From Daphnia carinata (taxonomy: Eukaryota; Arthropoda; Branchiopoda; Diplostraca; Daphniidae), in assembly GCF_022539665.2 (NCBI RefSeq), contig NC_081340.1:6261357-6325356 (forward strand): DNA of 64,000 nt. The letters run 5' to 3'. Below are positions 13,226-28,000 of the stretch, piece by piece (the first letter of the stretch is position 1; every line of letters begins with the position of its first letter). The translations under genes and the position numbers were made by a program. The notes under the pieces are model-generated. The model saw nothing but the letters and a program-made list of their open reading frames with translations, ran no database searches and was not told where the DNA came from.

Positions 13226-16200
13226 TTTGTTTGGAGTGGGGGCAGCAGTTTCTTGAAGTCTTTTCGCTTATTATAGAACAGACATCTCTGGAGGGCGGCC
13301 GAGAAATCTTGGGGGTCCCCATTATTGGCGGGTACGTCGGTTGCTTCCCAACATCATCATAGGCCGACAATCAATCAATACACTTGAGAGGCACATACAC
13401 GTACAGAGGGCGCGATGTACGTGGACGAGCAAGACGGAACAAGAGCAGAAGGGAGGGGAGGGGGGGGGGGGAATAAGAGGAAGAATCCCAATTAGTCTTT
13501 TGATGATGTGTCTTCGTGCAACTTGCTCTTCTATTTATTCCGCTCGGCCTGGTCGTCAGATTCTAGCGCCGTATTTTTTATTTATTTTTTTTTTTTGATT
13601 TCTTTTGTTACGTGGAAGGGGGAGGTACATCTTCGGAGACGTGACATAGTCGTCGTTTGTTTTCCGTCTAACTTCTCCAGCGAAAATGATGAGAGAATTC
13701 TTTTTGTTCTCGTTAGTGATGGGGTTCTTCATTTGCGTATTGGATTTTGCCTTTGGAAATGCTTTTGTTAATGGCGAAAAGATTTTTGCGGGGCTATTTT
13801 CATTGCGATTTCTGAGGTTCAAGCTGAGCGTACACGCGCGCATTCGAATGGGAAACAGGTTTTTGCGATCCAGCGTTCTAAGTAAGATCTCCCCCTTTTT
13901 GCCGTCTGTCTTCATTTTGAATCAAACGCAAGTTTACGACGCCGCCCAAATGGAAGCAGTTGTGCGCATTGAAACTCCATTAGTGTCAGACCTTTCCGCA
14001 GCTCGGCGCCTGGGATGCACGACGCATTTCGTAAATGTAGAGTGGATTATCTCATATGTACGGTCGCCTTGTTGTTTGCTATTATTATTATTAAAAAGAG
14101 CTGCACGACCGGGAGATGAATAGAGCTGGCGAAATTTCTCGCTTCCAACCCATCTGCATTCCCGCGGGTTGGGTTGGATTTAAAATTAAATGAGGCTAGT
14201 CACGCCAACTACGAGTCCTTTGGTTTCGCCTGCGTGAGTCGAGTCCATTTTTTTTTTTTCCACAATGAAAATTCTTTGCACGTGTTATCGAATTCAGTTT
14301 GATGTGGAAAGGCCCTTTTTTTTTTTTAACCGTAATTGCTTCATAGTGTAGGCAAAGTTTTGCACGTTTTTAAATTTAAATGATTTTTTTTTTCTAAAAG
14401 GCGAACGCATTTTAAAAATACCGAGAAAAAAAAACCCAGGAAAACGTGCAGAGCGTGGCATTTCCTTTATTTTTTTTTTTTTTTTTTGTCTGGCCTCTTA
14501 TGTGACGCCTTCATCTTTTTTTTTTTTTCTTTGCTTCTTCGTGTCTTCAATAATGGCGTTGATGATTGCAAGCAACCCTCACTTCCCCCTGTCTATTTGC
14601 TTAGCGACAATAGGTCTTAACTGATGCGGAAATGGGGAAAGGGAGAGCCGGCTGCCAAAAGATTCCCTTCGATTTTCTACTGCACTAGATCGATTCAAGT
14701 CGAGTGTATTTACCTCCCAACTTCTCTTTCCTATATTTTTTCCCAAACTCGTTTTCAATTTGATTTTTTTGCTTTCAAAAAATCCTTGCCACGCTTCATT
14801 TTCGCCCATCATCGCAACTACGTGATTCACAGATAATAATTCAGGGCGTCCAGTTGATGGAATTTGTGTCCGATTCTGCATAGTAATCGTCGAGTTTCAC
14901 GTTAATTCGTGTTAACTATTGCCAGTTACAGCATTTCGTTGGGTATACAAACGTTGTTGGGGGGGGGGGGGGGGGTTTCAAATACTGCGGCGTGCTGGGG
15001 TTTACCTATAGCCGGATTGGGAATATAAACCAACCTGTCTTTTCAGTTCTCCCTTGACAGCATTAAAATGAGACTCACGCGACACCGTTGCGTGATGATA
15101 TAGTCTCTCCTTGTGCCTCTCTTGCTTTTCTTTTTCGGGACGAATGAGAAACCGTCGTGCATCGCCGGTTTAACTTGGTAAAATAAAGGGGGGAGAAGTG
15201 ACGTTCAAAAAAAAAAAAAGATAGAGACTCGGCACGAGGCAACAACAGAGACACGTCAGAAAACCATCGGCACAGTAGGATGATGATGACCCCTTCTCTC
15301 TCTCTCTCTTTAAAAAAAAAATTCTTTCGTTAACTCTGTGATGTCTTTGTAAAAGTCTTTTACAATTCAAAGTCTTGCCATTTGATGAAAGAGCTGTAGA
15401 ATGAAGGCTGTCCCTTTTTCCCTTTTTTTTTTTTTTTGATCACATCTAGTGCATTAGCTTGATGTTGTTCCGTAAGTTCGGCCGTAAAGCTGGCCCTTAA
15501 AACCGAGGTCGCCTTTTTGAAATAGCCAACAGGCCAACTATCACGCACAACACGTCGTCCCGCATTCAAATGCGGGAGCCTCATTACATTATCCGCAAGC
15601 CTTTTCTGGGAGGGGAGGGGGTTAGGTACTTCTGTCTTGCAAAAGTTGGACCGTCGCTGTTGTATCCATTAGTTGATCTTGTCTAATGTGTTTAGAGTCT
15701 CTCCTTTTGCCAGCTGAAAAAATGTAGGCTTTTGTTCATCAAAGTCGGCTCAGATTTCTAACTACACAGCTCGTCAAATGTCAAATACGTATCATGTGAC
15801 CTTTTGCAAATGGCCCTCTCCTTCCTCGAGAAAAAAAAATGAGTTCTATTACGAAACGAACGAAGAACTGAGTGAGGGGGGTGGAGTGTACATGTTTATT
15901 CCTTCCTTCTGAAAAAGAGGGTTACTTTATTTTTGAGATTTTTGATGCTCAGTGCAGTAGAACTGGATGGAGGCAAAGGGAGAAACGTGACGTCTGAAAA
16001 AAAAACACACACGCTCTTGGCTGCGTGTATATCTAGTACGTGACGCGTGTACCAAACGGATGTTTTACTACGTCCAACTTTGTGCGAATGGTCTTTTTTT
16101 TTTCTGAGGCTGAAAGGACGACTAGATCATTTAAAAAAATTCTATTGAATTGCAGAGATTCTAACCGAATCGACTTGCATTGGTGGCATGTCAAATACTA

Positions 16201-18938
16201 CTAACGCACCTTTTCTTTTTGCTTTATATTGGGAAAGAGAAGAAGCTCATTAGAGACTAATTGAATATTTTCATCTTACCTGGGGCAAATAAAAAAAAAA
16301 GAAAGCGAACCATTAAAGGGTGAACAATTATCAAAATGGGGTGCGCCCGTATAGTGCGCATTTCGTTTGTTTTCTTTTTTTTTCAATGCGGCGATGCTTC
16401 TTTTTTTTTTGTGTTACCTACAAAAAATGAAGAGAGAGAGAGAGAGAGAGATAATGCGTACAGCTATTCAAAAGCTCGTAACGCACATTGTACGCGCATT
16501 AAAATGACGACGTCTATATACAACATGGCATCGCATTAACTGTACCGACATATAGAGAGATAGAGGGAGAGAGAGAGAGAGAGACTCCACCTGAAAAGGT
16601 GCGCCACTAACCTTCGCGTACTTTGACGTTACCCTTCCGCCGCTTCGGGTATAATTGATTACACGCGGCACATCTTTTGTGTTGTGCTTGTTTCCCTTTT
16701 CTTCAATGGCAACGGATGCGTATAATAATCAAACTCGAATCAAAGCTTTTCCTTCATAGCCCGTGGCTCCCCCCCTCATTTTGTTTTGCTTTTATACCTG
16801 GCGCACGAAGAGATGCGTGAAAGAAAAGAAGACAATGTTGCAGCGTATAGATAGAGAGAAACAATTGAATTAGCTACCGGGGCATTAGGTATTATTGACC
16901 ATGATACGCAGTGTCATTACATCCGTTAGCATATCCGTTTGTTTCTATTATAATCCTAATTCGTAAAGCTGCTGCCACTGTTTGTTTGTTTTTTTCTGTG
17001 GCCCGTCCCCTCTGTACATTTGTACACGCTCCCGCTCGAGGTGTCGTCCCTACTTTATCGATCGTTTTATCCTCCCTACTTGCCTCTTTTTTTTTTTTTT
17101 TTTTTTTTTTTTACATTGCATCTTATAAATAACAAAATATTCAATACTTTATCCTCGTCATCGGATATGCAAAAGAATTTTCTCGGAATTTTATTCGATT
17201 TTATTTGCATTTGAAACAAAACAAAAACACGTCGTGTTGTTATTTTTTTTTTATTTGGAATTTGTTTTTCGTTTTATGTTGAAGTCAGTTTATTAAAGTG
17301 GGGCGAAAAAAAAAAAAATTTAGGACCGGATGATGTCGGAAACAGGCGCGTCTAATAACCGTCAGAATTCATCGGCCATTGAGTAGACAATTGGAACTTT
17401 TAGAACTGAGCCTCCCAACACTAGACGATAAAAACAAAAGAGTCCAACGTTATACCCTTTGAATTTATGCACGTTAAAAAAAAAGGGAGGGGGAGGGTAA
17501 CGACCGTGACGGGCGCTGTCCGCTGAGCGTGAGTCTATTGGGGAACTGCATTGCGACGGCCATCTCTCTTTTCACATTGTCCATAGATTTTTTTTTTTTT
17601 TTTCCGAGGCAAGGGGGGCGGGGGGAAATAGCATCAATTGAAAATAGCTTTTCAGATAGTCGGAGGCTCAGCAGCCTCCACTTGTACATCCACTGGGTTC
17701 GATTGAAGTTTGATTGAATGTACAGTATGTCAGTTTGTTCGACATCTATTCTTTTGCAATGAGGTCGCTATACGTAGCGACGGTGATGCGCTCTGAATTC
17801 AAAATAGGCCCCGCCACTTCCAGAAACCGATGGAGACGGTGGGCCCCGCATTTCGAATCGTCTGACGAGATGCTATCGAGACCTAACGGGCCAATCTATA
17901 GCCACAAGGGAAACTTTTCTCGCTCTCCTTTTGATGTTATTCACTATAAATATATATATATATATATATATATGTATACGCAGCTAGCACCTACATGTAG
18001 ACATTGGCTGATGTTATCATCGACGTTCATCACACGCCCCGAAGTTTCCCCCTTTTTCTTTTTCGCTCGTCTTGCCGAATCGTGCCCGATTGTATAAAGA
18101 TGTTATTTTGCTACGTTTTTTTTTTTTTGTGTGTGTGTGTATGTGCGCGGCGTGGAAAGATGAATGGCATTTGTTGAACAGTTGTTTTTATTAAGGCAAA
18201 AAAGAAAATGAAATTTTCTAGGCACGTGTTAAGGTTATTATTATTGCATTTGGATGAGAGACAAAGACAGATTGACTAGCAGTTTGTACTATCGCCATAT
18301 TTTTTCTATTTCATTTCGTTATCTTTTTTCGTGTTATCGTTCAGTTTTTTTTTTGTTTTTTTTTGTTTTTTTTCAAACGAAATGTCTGGAATGTCAGAGA
18401 ATAAGCAAATGCCATTGGTTCTTCTTTCAGCTGCCAATCGCAGCGCGCGACAGATTCATCCGGAAGCATGTTATGCGATTCATAACAACTTCTTTCTTTC
18501 TTTTTTTTTTTATTTTGAAAAAAAAAAGAAAGAAAGAAATTCCTTTGCCTTTTTTTTTGTGTGCCTGTCACTGTCGTAATAACGTGGATACTTTCAAGCT
18601 TTACCGAATCCGATTGTCAAAGACGAGCACATTTAGTCAAAACGAAGTTGAATCGATTGAGACGGCTGAGACGGGCGCAAAATAGCGTCAGAATAGCATA
18701 AAGATTGTGGGTGTATCAAAAGCGACATTTTAATGCCCTTTTTTTTTTTTTCTTTTGCTTCAGTTTTTTTTTATTTATTTATTTTTTTTTTTTTGCCTTC
18801 TTCTTGACGAGAGATGTGAGAGTATGGGGCAATATCAGTTGCAGCAGAAGAGGGAGGAGTTGCATAAAATGCTTCAGTTCCCGCTAGGCAGTAAATAGAG
18901 CCTGGCCCGCGTCACGCACAACACGCGCTGTTTAATAG

Positions 18939-18970
<32 letters not shown>

Positions 18971-20939
18971 CGATGCAGCAACGGTTTCGTCTATTCTTGG
19001 TAAGCGTGCTCGGGTATGGGGCGAAATGCATAACAAAGTAGGGGATGAAGCAGCCGACGTTGCAACGAGATCTGACAGATGCGTGAACCGAAGGGAGAGT
19101 GGAGGGCGAGAGAGCAGTGAGCACAAGGAGTGTGGGTGTGCAGCCATAGGCATTTCCACACGAATTTATTTACTGCCCAATTTGGAAGCTGCCATTTTCA
19201 ATCAAGTAGTTTTCATTTTGAAACGCAGCCAAAACTTTTCTTTGTTTTATCCGTCCCCATCGTTTCTCTTCTTTTTTAAATATAAATTTCGGGAAGGGAA
19301 CATGATTTAGATGAAAACGGGGGCGTTTATGTGGGATTGACGAACGTTTCGTGAATTGATTTGCGTCTCAGATTGATCGTTTTAGTCAAGTATTATTTTC
19401 TTTCATATTGATTTGTTTCGCTTTGTTTTTCTTTTCCTCACTTTTCTCTCTACGTCTCTCTCTCTCTCAAAAATACGCACATGGCTCTGTAATAAAATCG
19501 AAAAAAAAAAAGTGAATGGGGGCAATGAAAAATTCGTTTTTTTTTTTTTACGAGGCCATTACAGAGCTTGGGCGTTCCGGGGCCAATCGTCTACGAAATG
19601 GAATGACGATGACGGGCAGAAGAAGATAAAAAAAAAAAAAAAGTATTTTTTGAAGACATAGACCAATTTTCTCCATTGGGGTAATGACATCCATTCCGAT
19701 GATTTAAGAGCAACACACGCGATGATTTCTTTTTTTTTTTCGTTGGGGGGAGGGTGGGTGACCTCTGTCTCGGCTTTTTGGGGAAAGAAAACTGCTATTT
19801 ATAATGACGCCATACCTTTGATACAAACGGATGAGAGCTGATAAATTTCGAAGCGTAGGCCCCCACCGCTTCTTGTCAATGCAATTTGTCATAGACAGCG
19901 ACGAGATACCGTGTCCTCCTGTGGTTGTTATTTCTCTAATCAATTGATTCATTGCGAAAAAAAAAAAAAAAGAAATGCAATGAAAAAATTGCTCTTTTTC
20001 TTTGCGTCGTTTGTACGATTTAGCGTTACGATAAGAGCGTCAAGATCTAAATCGTCGTTGAGGGGGAGCTCATCCTATTGTTTCGTTTGACAGTCCCACA
20101 AGACGATCTTAAATAGAGAAACTTTATTTATTTATTTTATTTATTTTTTTTTCTTATTTGAAAATTTTGGATTTTTGACGCGTTGATTTCGCTATCGTTA
20201 TACGCTCGCGTACTCAAATAGTGTTGTTGGAAACAATTGGATCAAACGGGGAAACGACCGAAGGCTGTTGTGCACGTTCTTCGTTGTGCCTATGGCTCCC
20301 CGTACGTTTGTTTAGAGATTGGCGATGGGTGTGAGCCGATGAAAAACGAAAATCAAAGAGACAAGGGTTCGCGCCCGGAAGGGTGCCAAAGCGGATGGAT
20401 ACACATCGATGAAACTACTGGAGGTGGGGTTGGATGGGGGGGGGGTTGGGAGTACGAGAGGAAAAAGAACGGAAACTATTCATCACGGGATGGGCTCCAA
20501 ACGTCCCTCGAGTAGGTACAGAAAAGGCCGATATATCCCAACAGCCTCATAGAGACAGGGTGTGGCGTCGTCGTCACGATGAGGATCTTGATGTAAGACG
20601 TTTGGATTTTTCCTTTTTCTGAATGGGACTATAGAGGCCTGGAAAAAAAAAAAAAAAGTCGGCCGGAATCGAATCGCTAGAACACCCGAGGCAAAAGGAA
20701 GCGGATCCGCTTGATTGGATCGGGCCGATCGTCTGATCTACTGGATAGAAAAAGCCTTTCGATTCCGCCTCTGCTTCTTAACTGGTTAATGTTAAATGGA
20801 TATTTATATATATCTATATATGTATAAAGAAAGAAATCATTTTGATTTCTTATTTTTTTTTTATTGGGTTTTAAACGTTATGTCTATTCACGGATTAACC
20901 CTTTACATAGTATATACATCCCGAGTTCTGCTAACTAAT

Positions 20940-20970
<31 letters not shown>

Positions 20971-22237
20971 TGGCAACACAATTTGAGATTGCATCTTCTT
21001 TTATAGATGCACGTCTATAATGCATCCTGCATGCTGTTTCACATTGATTTTCACTGTTGGGCGTTCGATCTTTCCCGTCGGATGGTTAGCATCTAAAGGT
21101 TACACAAAATCGAACACGGCGCATCAAAACGCACCCCCCCCTTTTTTGCGTGTGTTTATAATTGGCTAAAAAACAAACAAACAAGTTCAGTCGATTTTCT
21201 GTAGTATATCGGAAATAAGAGAACTGCAAAATAGAAGGAAACAAGTAAAAATGCAAGACGCCGATCGTCGGAGAGCATACACATTGGCTAGTGTACGTGT
21301 ACATAGTAACCTTTAAACAGAATGAAATTGGCTATTTATCGCGCACGCACTGCATATCAACGCCCGATTTGAATTGCGCAATCTAATTCTCGAGTCGCCA
21401 AATTGTTTGTCTCAACAGCCCCGTTACGCTGTACGCACTTCAAAGTTTCAATCTTTAGTGCTGGATTAGCTCTTTGAAAAAAAAAAATGCGTCCAGCTTT
21501 TTACCCTACGCGTCCAAAGTTCATCTCATTCATTATGCAACACGGGCCAGTCTATTTTTACGTACCCGACTTCCTCGTTTTGTCGACTCCATTCCCCCCC
21601 CCCCCCCCTTTTACATTATTCAATGCGAATTGTCTGCATTTTGTGTAGCTAGATCGTACCTTCTTCTTTTCAATCAGAGAGATCTTGGAGACAACTCCCC
21701 GTTATAAATCTGGGATTGCATCGAAAAGCATGTTTTATTGATTCACTTGGCTAGGAAATTGATGCCAAGAGACTTAATCAATTTTCTATAGGTCATGGCC
21801 TACGTAAAAGGCAAATAGATAGGGGTATATATATATAGCTGTTTTTATAGGGAGGGAAGGGGGGAAGCATTTACGAGAAATCAATCGTTCTTTATCTCTC
21901 GTGGAGTTGAGGTGCATTTCGAACAACAACTTTCAACTTTGCTCGCAACGAAGCCATTTTCTTAAACATTGTTCGCTTTTTTTTTTTTTTTTCTTTCCCC
22001 TTCTTATTTCGGCCTGGTCGTTCTTTTGCCCCCATTTTTCTACCTGGATACACTTCAACGACACGCAAGCGGGCCATATGCGTATCAAAAAGACACAGAT
22101 GGGGCAACATTTCGATAATTGGTTTATTTTCTCTGGCGAAAAAGAAAAAAAAAGGGGGAAGAGCTGCCAAGGGCCATGGGCTATCAGCTGCTTCCCTCGT
22201 TCACTCTAACGCTTTACAGTAATTTGATTTACTTTTC

Positions 22238-22262
22238 AAAAAAAAAAAAAAAAAAAAAAAAA
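22238..22262. repeat. Poly(A) tract, about 25 nt
   Basis: One of the few long A runs on the + strand in the left part of the window, where T runs dominate. Confidence 0.9.
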
Positions 22263-23723
22263 TCGAGAGAAATGCCAAATAATGATTTAAACGTTGTGTA
22301 ATTTTACTTGAATCATTTTCTGCTGGATGTGGTCTATTGATAAACAGAATGGAGATTTGCCGAGTTCTTTGCTTTCTCTTCTGCAGGCCCGGTCTGCGAA
22401 TAATGACCTGCAATAAGAGGCGTGTATTCTATAGGCCCCCGTGAACAACAATGGGCTATGTCTGACATTCAAATAATGTTGGAAAACCCATTTCCATCCG
22501 GAGAGTAGTCTTCGTTTTTTTTTTTTTTCCTTCTTTTCATCATTTTTTTTTTCTCCCTCCATTCTTTTTTTTTTCCTATTCCCTATTTACTGTCTGCCTA
22601 CTTGATATGTAGTCTTGATTACATTTATATACGAATACGCCAAGACGTTGGGAACGCTGTTTTATTTGCAGCCTGTGCCTTTTGCGGAGTCTAGAACGTA
22701 GACCTTCTTTAAAAAAAAAAAAAAAAAAAAGAAAGAAAAACACATGAATAGATTTTGCAGCTATACGAACGTCGTATCATAGCGAATGTTTTCGAAAACA
22801 ACGATAAGGGAAGCTCGTACGAAGGTAAAGGATGTTTTTTTGTTTTTTTTTGCGAAAGATATAGTGGAAGATGGGTTTATTAACAATTTCGTGGGATCGT
22901 TGTGGACTAGCTGAATATCCATAAAGCATTTGAAACTGTTGCAATGCGTACATGGGGTTTGTTTCCTAGTATGGCGTACGTGTGCATGAAATTCAAATGC
23001 AATGGAACTGCCCGTTTTAAATACGACGTTGCATCATCTGAAGAAACAAAAACAACAATACAAAAAAAAAAAAAATAGTCCGTCGTGCGTTCGATAGATT
23101 TCACCGAGTCGCCAGGTTGGCTATTTTGAAAAGACCCGAATGGAAACAGAATTGCAATTTCACGGCTTTAATGAAACAAGTAGCGAATTGTCATTAGGGG
23201 TCGCAAAGGATATGTCTCTGTGCTCGTGGGTGTATGTTGAATTTGAAATATTAACAAGAAACGCTAATGAAACAATCCAGTTCCAACATTTCCCTTCGTT
23301 TCTATTTTGGATCCGAAATTGCACAGCTCTTGTGGCATTGATGGTTTAAATTTGTAAGAAGTATCGATGCGCAATGTCCTTGCCAACAGCGAAAATGTGC
23401 TCACCCCCCTCACGTCCAGCAGACTGGACAATGTTCCTATTTTTAGATCGAGGTAATAAATTCAATCTTTTTTCTTTTTTTATTTCCTTTCCCGATCACG
23501 ACATTATCATATCGTTCGTTCACTGTAAAAAGAAAAGAAGCTCTGCCGCTTATTTCGTATGGATCGTAGAGTTTAAATGGAATATTCAATTTTTCTCATA
23601 CGCGTACCACAATTCTATGGCGCATAAGAATCGACATTCAACAGTCACCATTCAAATTTCCGGTCCCCTTTTTTTTTTTTTTTTTTTTTTCTTTTTTCGT
23701 TTGATGTGTGGTTTCCTTTTGGT

Positions 23724-23759
<36 letters not shown>

Positions 23760-25023
23760 GATTTCAAAAGGAGGAAGGCTCTAGTCAAACGACATATCCG
23801 ATATGGAAATCGGACCAACAAAAAAAAAATTGTTTATGCATATCTCTTTTTTTTTTTATTTTGTGTGGCTTTTTCAACGTGAAAAATTGGATTTCAACCA
23901 ATGGTCTCGCTAACATGTGGGTGGAGATTCAAGGGGAAGAAAATGGGGCGTTGTTGCATGGGTCCTTTTGCTTCTGGCACAGCAGGTATACATAGAAGTA
24001 CACTGAAGCTTTTTCCCTTTTTTTTCCCCCCTTTTCGGTACCATGGTTACTGAGTGTAAACTGACTTTGTTCTTCTTTTGTTTCGGTGGTAGGTGAACGG
24101 ATGGGTCGCTTTATTTATTTTTTTGTTTTTCGTCCATTGGCGGACCGAGATAAGCTTTTACACTGCGTATATAAATGCTGGTGTGCTGGGTATAAACAAG
24201 AGCAACAGCTAAAAACATAAAAAGAAACCTTCTTTCTCGTATAATCCTGTTGCTCTGGCGCATTGTATCAAATCTTTTTGTGTTATCCAGCGGCGGAGGG
24301 GGTTTGGCGATATGCGGCCAACATCGTTCCCCGTCTTTTGACCGCATTCACGCTTGCATTAGTGGCTGGCTTCTATTTCTTCGTGATGCCTTTTGTTTCG
24401 CTTAGATACAAGGTCTCCTCTTTTTGTTTTTCACCTAATATCGTAGTCTTTTCTATTAAGTAATAAGGATTGGGAGTGGAGGGGGGGGCGGGAGATGACA
24501 GGCGGGCAGGGGATCGTGAACAAAAGGCAGGTGAACGAAATTGAAATACGCCCTGCAAGAAAAAATCTTAAATTCTTTTCCGGAGGCATTTTTTATTTAT
24601 TTATTTTTTGAGGGTAGAAGGTTCGTTTGAAATTGTTTGTTGGCTTTCTGGCGGATGAATAGAAGAGATGATCAAATTTGGATGATGATCAGCAAGACAA
24701 AATGTTGGGTTCTTGATTTTGTATTTTACCGTGGCATTTAACGGTCGTGTTTATTTGACGGAAACGATATAGGCTAGTACAATGTCAGGCCATCATTATT
24801 GTAAATAACTGAAATCAAACGTTCCTATTCGCTGTTTATATTTATATCGGTTATATTGCTTTTGCGATTTGATTCCCGTGATTGGGATTGCGCTGAACCG
24901 TCGGCAATTTCGCAGAGTGCATTTTTATGTGCATTTATGTCTCTGAAATTTCAATGCCATTACTAAAGCATTTTGCATTGCTTTTTTTTTTTTTAATCTA
25001 AAATTTCTCTTTTTTTTTCGCAG

Positions 25024-25068
25024 ACGGTCGTGGATGGATTGTGACGCGGACGACAACCAACAACCACA
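25024..25068 (+). other. dpr: 5' UTR part of the first dpr coding exon
   Basis: The acceptor TTTTTTTTCGCAG ends at 25,023. 45 nt of leader precede the ATG in the context CCACAATGA, followed after nine coding bases by the donor GTAACG at 25,078. An acceptor upstream of the start codon shows that the leader is spliced from another exon further upstream. Confidence 0.7.
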
Positions 25069-28000
25069 ATGAACCAGGTAACGTATCCAATGCCCTCCTC
25101 TTTTACGTTATTTATCTTCTTTAAAAAAAAAAAAAGGATTTCTGTTGCGTAGACTTTGAAAAACGTCCAAACATTAGTGAATTAAATCAGTGCAAAAAAA
25201 GTCATTTCCTCATTTGTTCAATATCCCCCCTTTTTATTTCGACTTGGCAGCGGTTCCCGATCCGACGGTTGTTTACGATGCCGTGGCTCCTGATGGCGCT
25301 CGCTTTTCTTCTAGTGGCCACCGCTTCCAATCGCGGTGAGTACGGCCTATTTTGTATAGCAACTAACTACGTGATTAGGAGCTAGTTATGTTTTTCCTTT
25401 AAATGTCGCATGTAACGCGTACCGCGACTGTGTCATAAACAGCTGCCTTAACGACTTGTACGGCTGCCCTGGAAAGTTTCTTTTTTTTTTTTTTTTTTTT
25501 TTTTTTCGGCTAGACCTATCGGACGTGATGTCATGGAGGCTCAGACGAGGGGAAATAAACCCCAAATCTACAGCTGATGACATGAAAGGTCCGGCCTCGG
25601 TGACTGTATGGTTCACCAATGGGCAAGGGCTTTTCGTCTTTTTTTTTTTTTTTTTTGGCAATAGGCTCAGATGAGCAGGAAAGATTTCCTGCCCAGCTTG
25701 TTACGTGTTAGAAAAAAAAAAAATGCTCATTCGTGACATGTTGCTCCGCAGTGGACTTTCATAACGACCTGAGGCAAAAAAAAACAAACATAGACACAAA
25801 GTTCTTTTGATCACCTAAAGAGGCCGAATTCTGTTCCTTTTTTTTTTTTTTAGCGTAGCAACGGCAATAGAAGAGTTTGGCCTTCGGTCCGGTTGTGCCT
25901 ATTTGTATCTCTTCGTTAGTTTTAACCTTTTTTTTTTGCCCCTCTGTTTTGTTTTTGTTTTTTGTAGCCAATCTATGTCAATTTAGCTTTACTTTATCCT
26001 TGATTGCAAGGGACAATTTTCGCGTGTAAGCTTTTATTTCATCTGATTTGCGTTCTGTTTTGAAATAGAACGAAGTGGCACGCATCAGCAGATCGTTCGC
26101 AATAATCATCACCACAAACGGAACGGCAATTCCACGTCGAGAAATGCCAGCGTGAAACGGTCTGCTGTGCAAGCAGGGACGATGATGAAATCCATGTCAC
26201 CAGTCGCCGACTCGGCGCCGTACCTCGCCAGCGACGACGTACCCCCAAAGGCGATGATCTCCGTTCAGACGTCGCTCAACGGCAACATCTTTATGCATTG
26301 CCTAGTGGACACTAGCGAGGACTTTCAGGTTGGGGTCTCTTTCATTTATTTTCTTTTTATTTATTTATTTATTTTTTATTTTATTTATTTTTTTTTTTGG
26401 CAAGTTGGAAACGTATACCTTGCGGATCGTAAAAGCTTTTTGGGAGGGAGTGTAGTCCATCGTTTGTTCGCCGATAAAGTAATTGGATTGCGTTCTACCT
26501 TCGGTCGTGTCTTGTGTGCGCGTTGCTTGTTAACGTCAGTCGCATCTGTAAATGCAATCCGAAAGGCAAAAGTGCAACTTTACAGAGATAGTCTGAAAGT
26601 AAAAGAGATGACGTTAGATCCTTGCCCCTTTTATATATATATATATATATATATATTTTTGGAAACAGAGAGCGGCGAGGGACCAGCTGTTGGGATACAA
26701 TTAGACAATATGGGCCTTGTAAAATAATACAACCGTGGTCGAATTGGCCATCAAATGTCTCGAGAGGACTGTCACGGTGTCAAGTGGTAGAAGTTTTATT
26801 TTATTTTTATTTTATTTTATTTTTTATTTTTTTGCTACGAAAAGATCTAAAACAAAAATCGATGTTGATGTAACGTCACATAACATTACGTTGCATCTAT
26901 GTTTGGGTTATCCATCCATGCTGATTTTCGATGCGATATTTGCATGCGTGCGCGCTTGCAAGACGGACTCGCAGGATGTATTCGATTTTAAGTGAATTTA
27001 AAATTTAATGGCGCTATAAGAAAGCGTTCGATTTCGATTTGTGTTGCGTTGTCTGCTTTCTTGCATCACGGTTCAATGGATAAAACGTTTCACCGTTGAT
27101 TCTAATTTGTTGTTTAGGTCTCGTGGGTGAGGTTGCCCGACTGGCGAATCGTGGCTTCTGGCCGGCACATCTACAACAAGGACGAGCGGTTCCGAGTTTT
27201 GCACGCAGAAGGGACAGGCGAATGGACCTTGCAGATCAAGTACGCCGCCCTCATCGATCAAGGCCTCTACGAATGTCAGGTAGGTTTTTGTGCACGTAAA
27301 TACCAACCGATAATCAACGATTTCGCTCCAACATTGCCAACGTTTGCGGCGAAATGTGTTGCAATTTTTAAGTGTTGTCGAAAGCGGATTCAAATGTCAA
27401 TCATCAAATGATCAACGAACTTTAAGGTATCGACCGAAACGGGCATCAGGATTTTTTACTACAATGTCAGTGTCATCGTACCGGACACGTCCATCGTCGG
27501 TGGCAGTGAATATCACGTCGACATGGGCAGCGCCATCCAGTTGACGTGCATCATCAGAAATGTAAAAAATAGATACATCGCCCATGACGTTCTTATTCAT
27601 TGGCCCATTTTATTTGATGTTTTTTTTTAAACCATCGTTTAGATTCCTCAGGAGCCACAGTTTGTCTTTTGGTATCACAATGATCGGATGATCAATTATG
27701 ACTCGATGGCTGACAGCAGCAGCAGTTCCAAAACAGCGATGGACGCTGCTAGCAGCAGTTCGCCGTCCAGCAGCCGGACAAAAGCCAGGGCTCGTCCTCG
27801 AGTCGAGGTCGTCACCGAGATTGAAAGCAACTTGATGATGAACGGCGGCGAGCAACAGGAAGATGCAGCGGATCGAACCGTCACGAGCCAGTTGACAATA
27901 CGAGACGTAACGGACGCCGACTCGGGCAACTACACGTGCTCTCCCTCTAACGCCGAGCCGGCCAGCACCATGGTCTACGTTTCAGAAGGTAATACTTATC

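Larger units (their letters stand above)
12631..25023 (+). other. Stretch without supported gene, probable dpr 5' intron
   Basis: About 12.4 kb of T-rich sequence with very long poly(T) (36 T at 13,189-13,224), AT repeats near 17,950 and (TG)/(CA) repeats near 18,940-18,969, 20,944-20,970 and 23,725-23,755. The longest ORF (13,686-14,123) begins with a hydrophobic stretch but is T-rich and matches nothing I know. I see no second coding gene. Confidence 0.45.

Noticed and set aside
13686-14123. 145-codon ORF with a signal-peptide-like start
   Set aside because: The region is T-rich, which makes hydrophobic stretches by itself. No domain or homologous motif is seen and it lies in probable intron.
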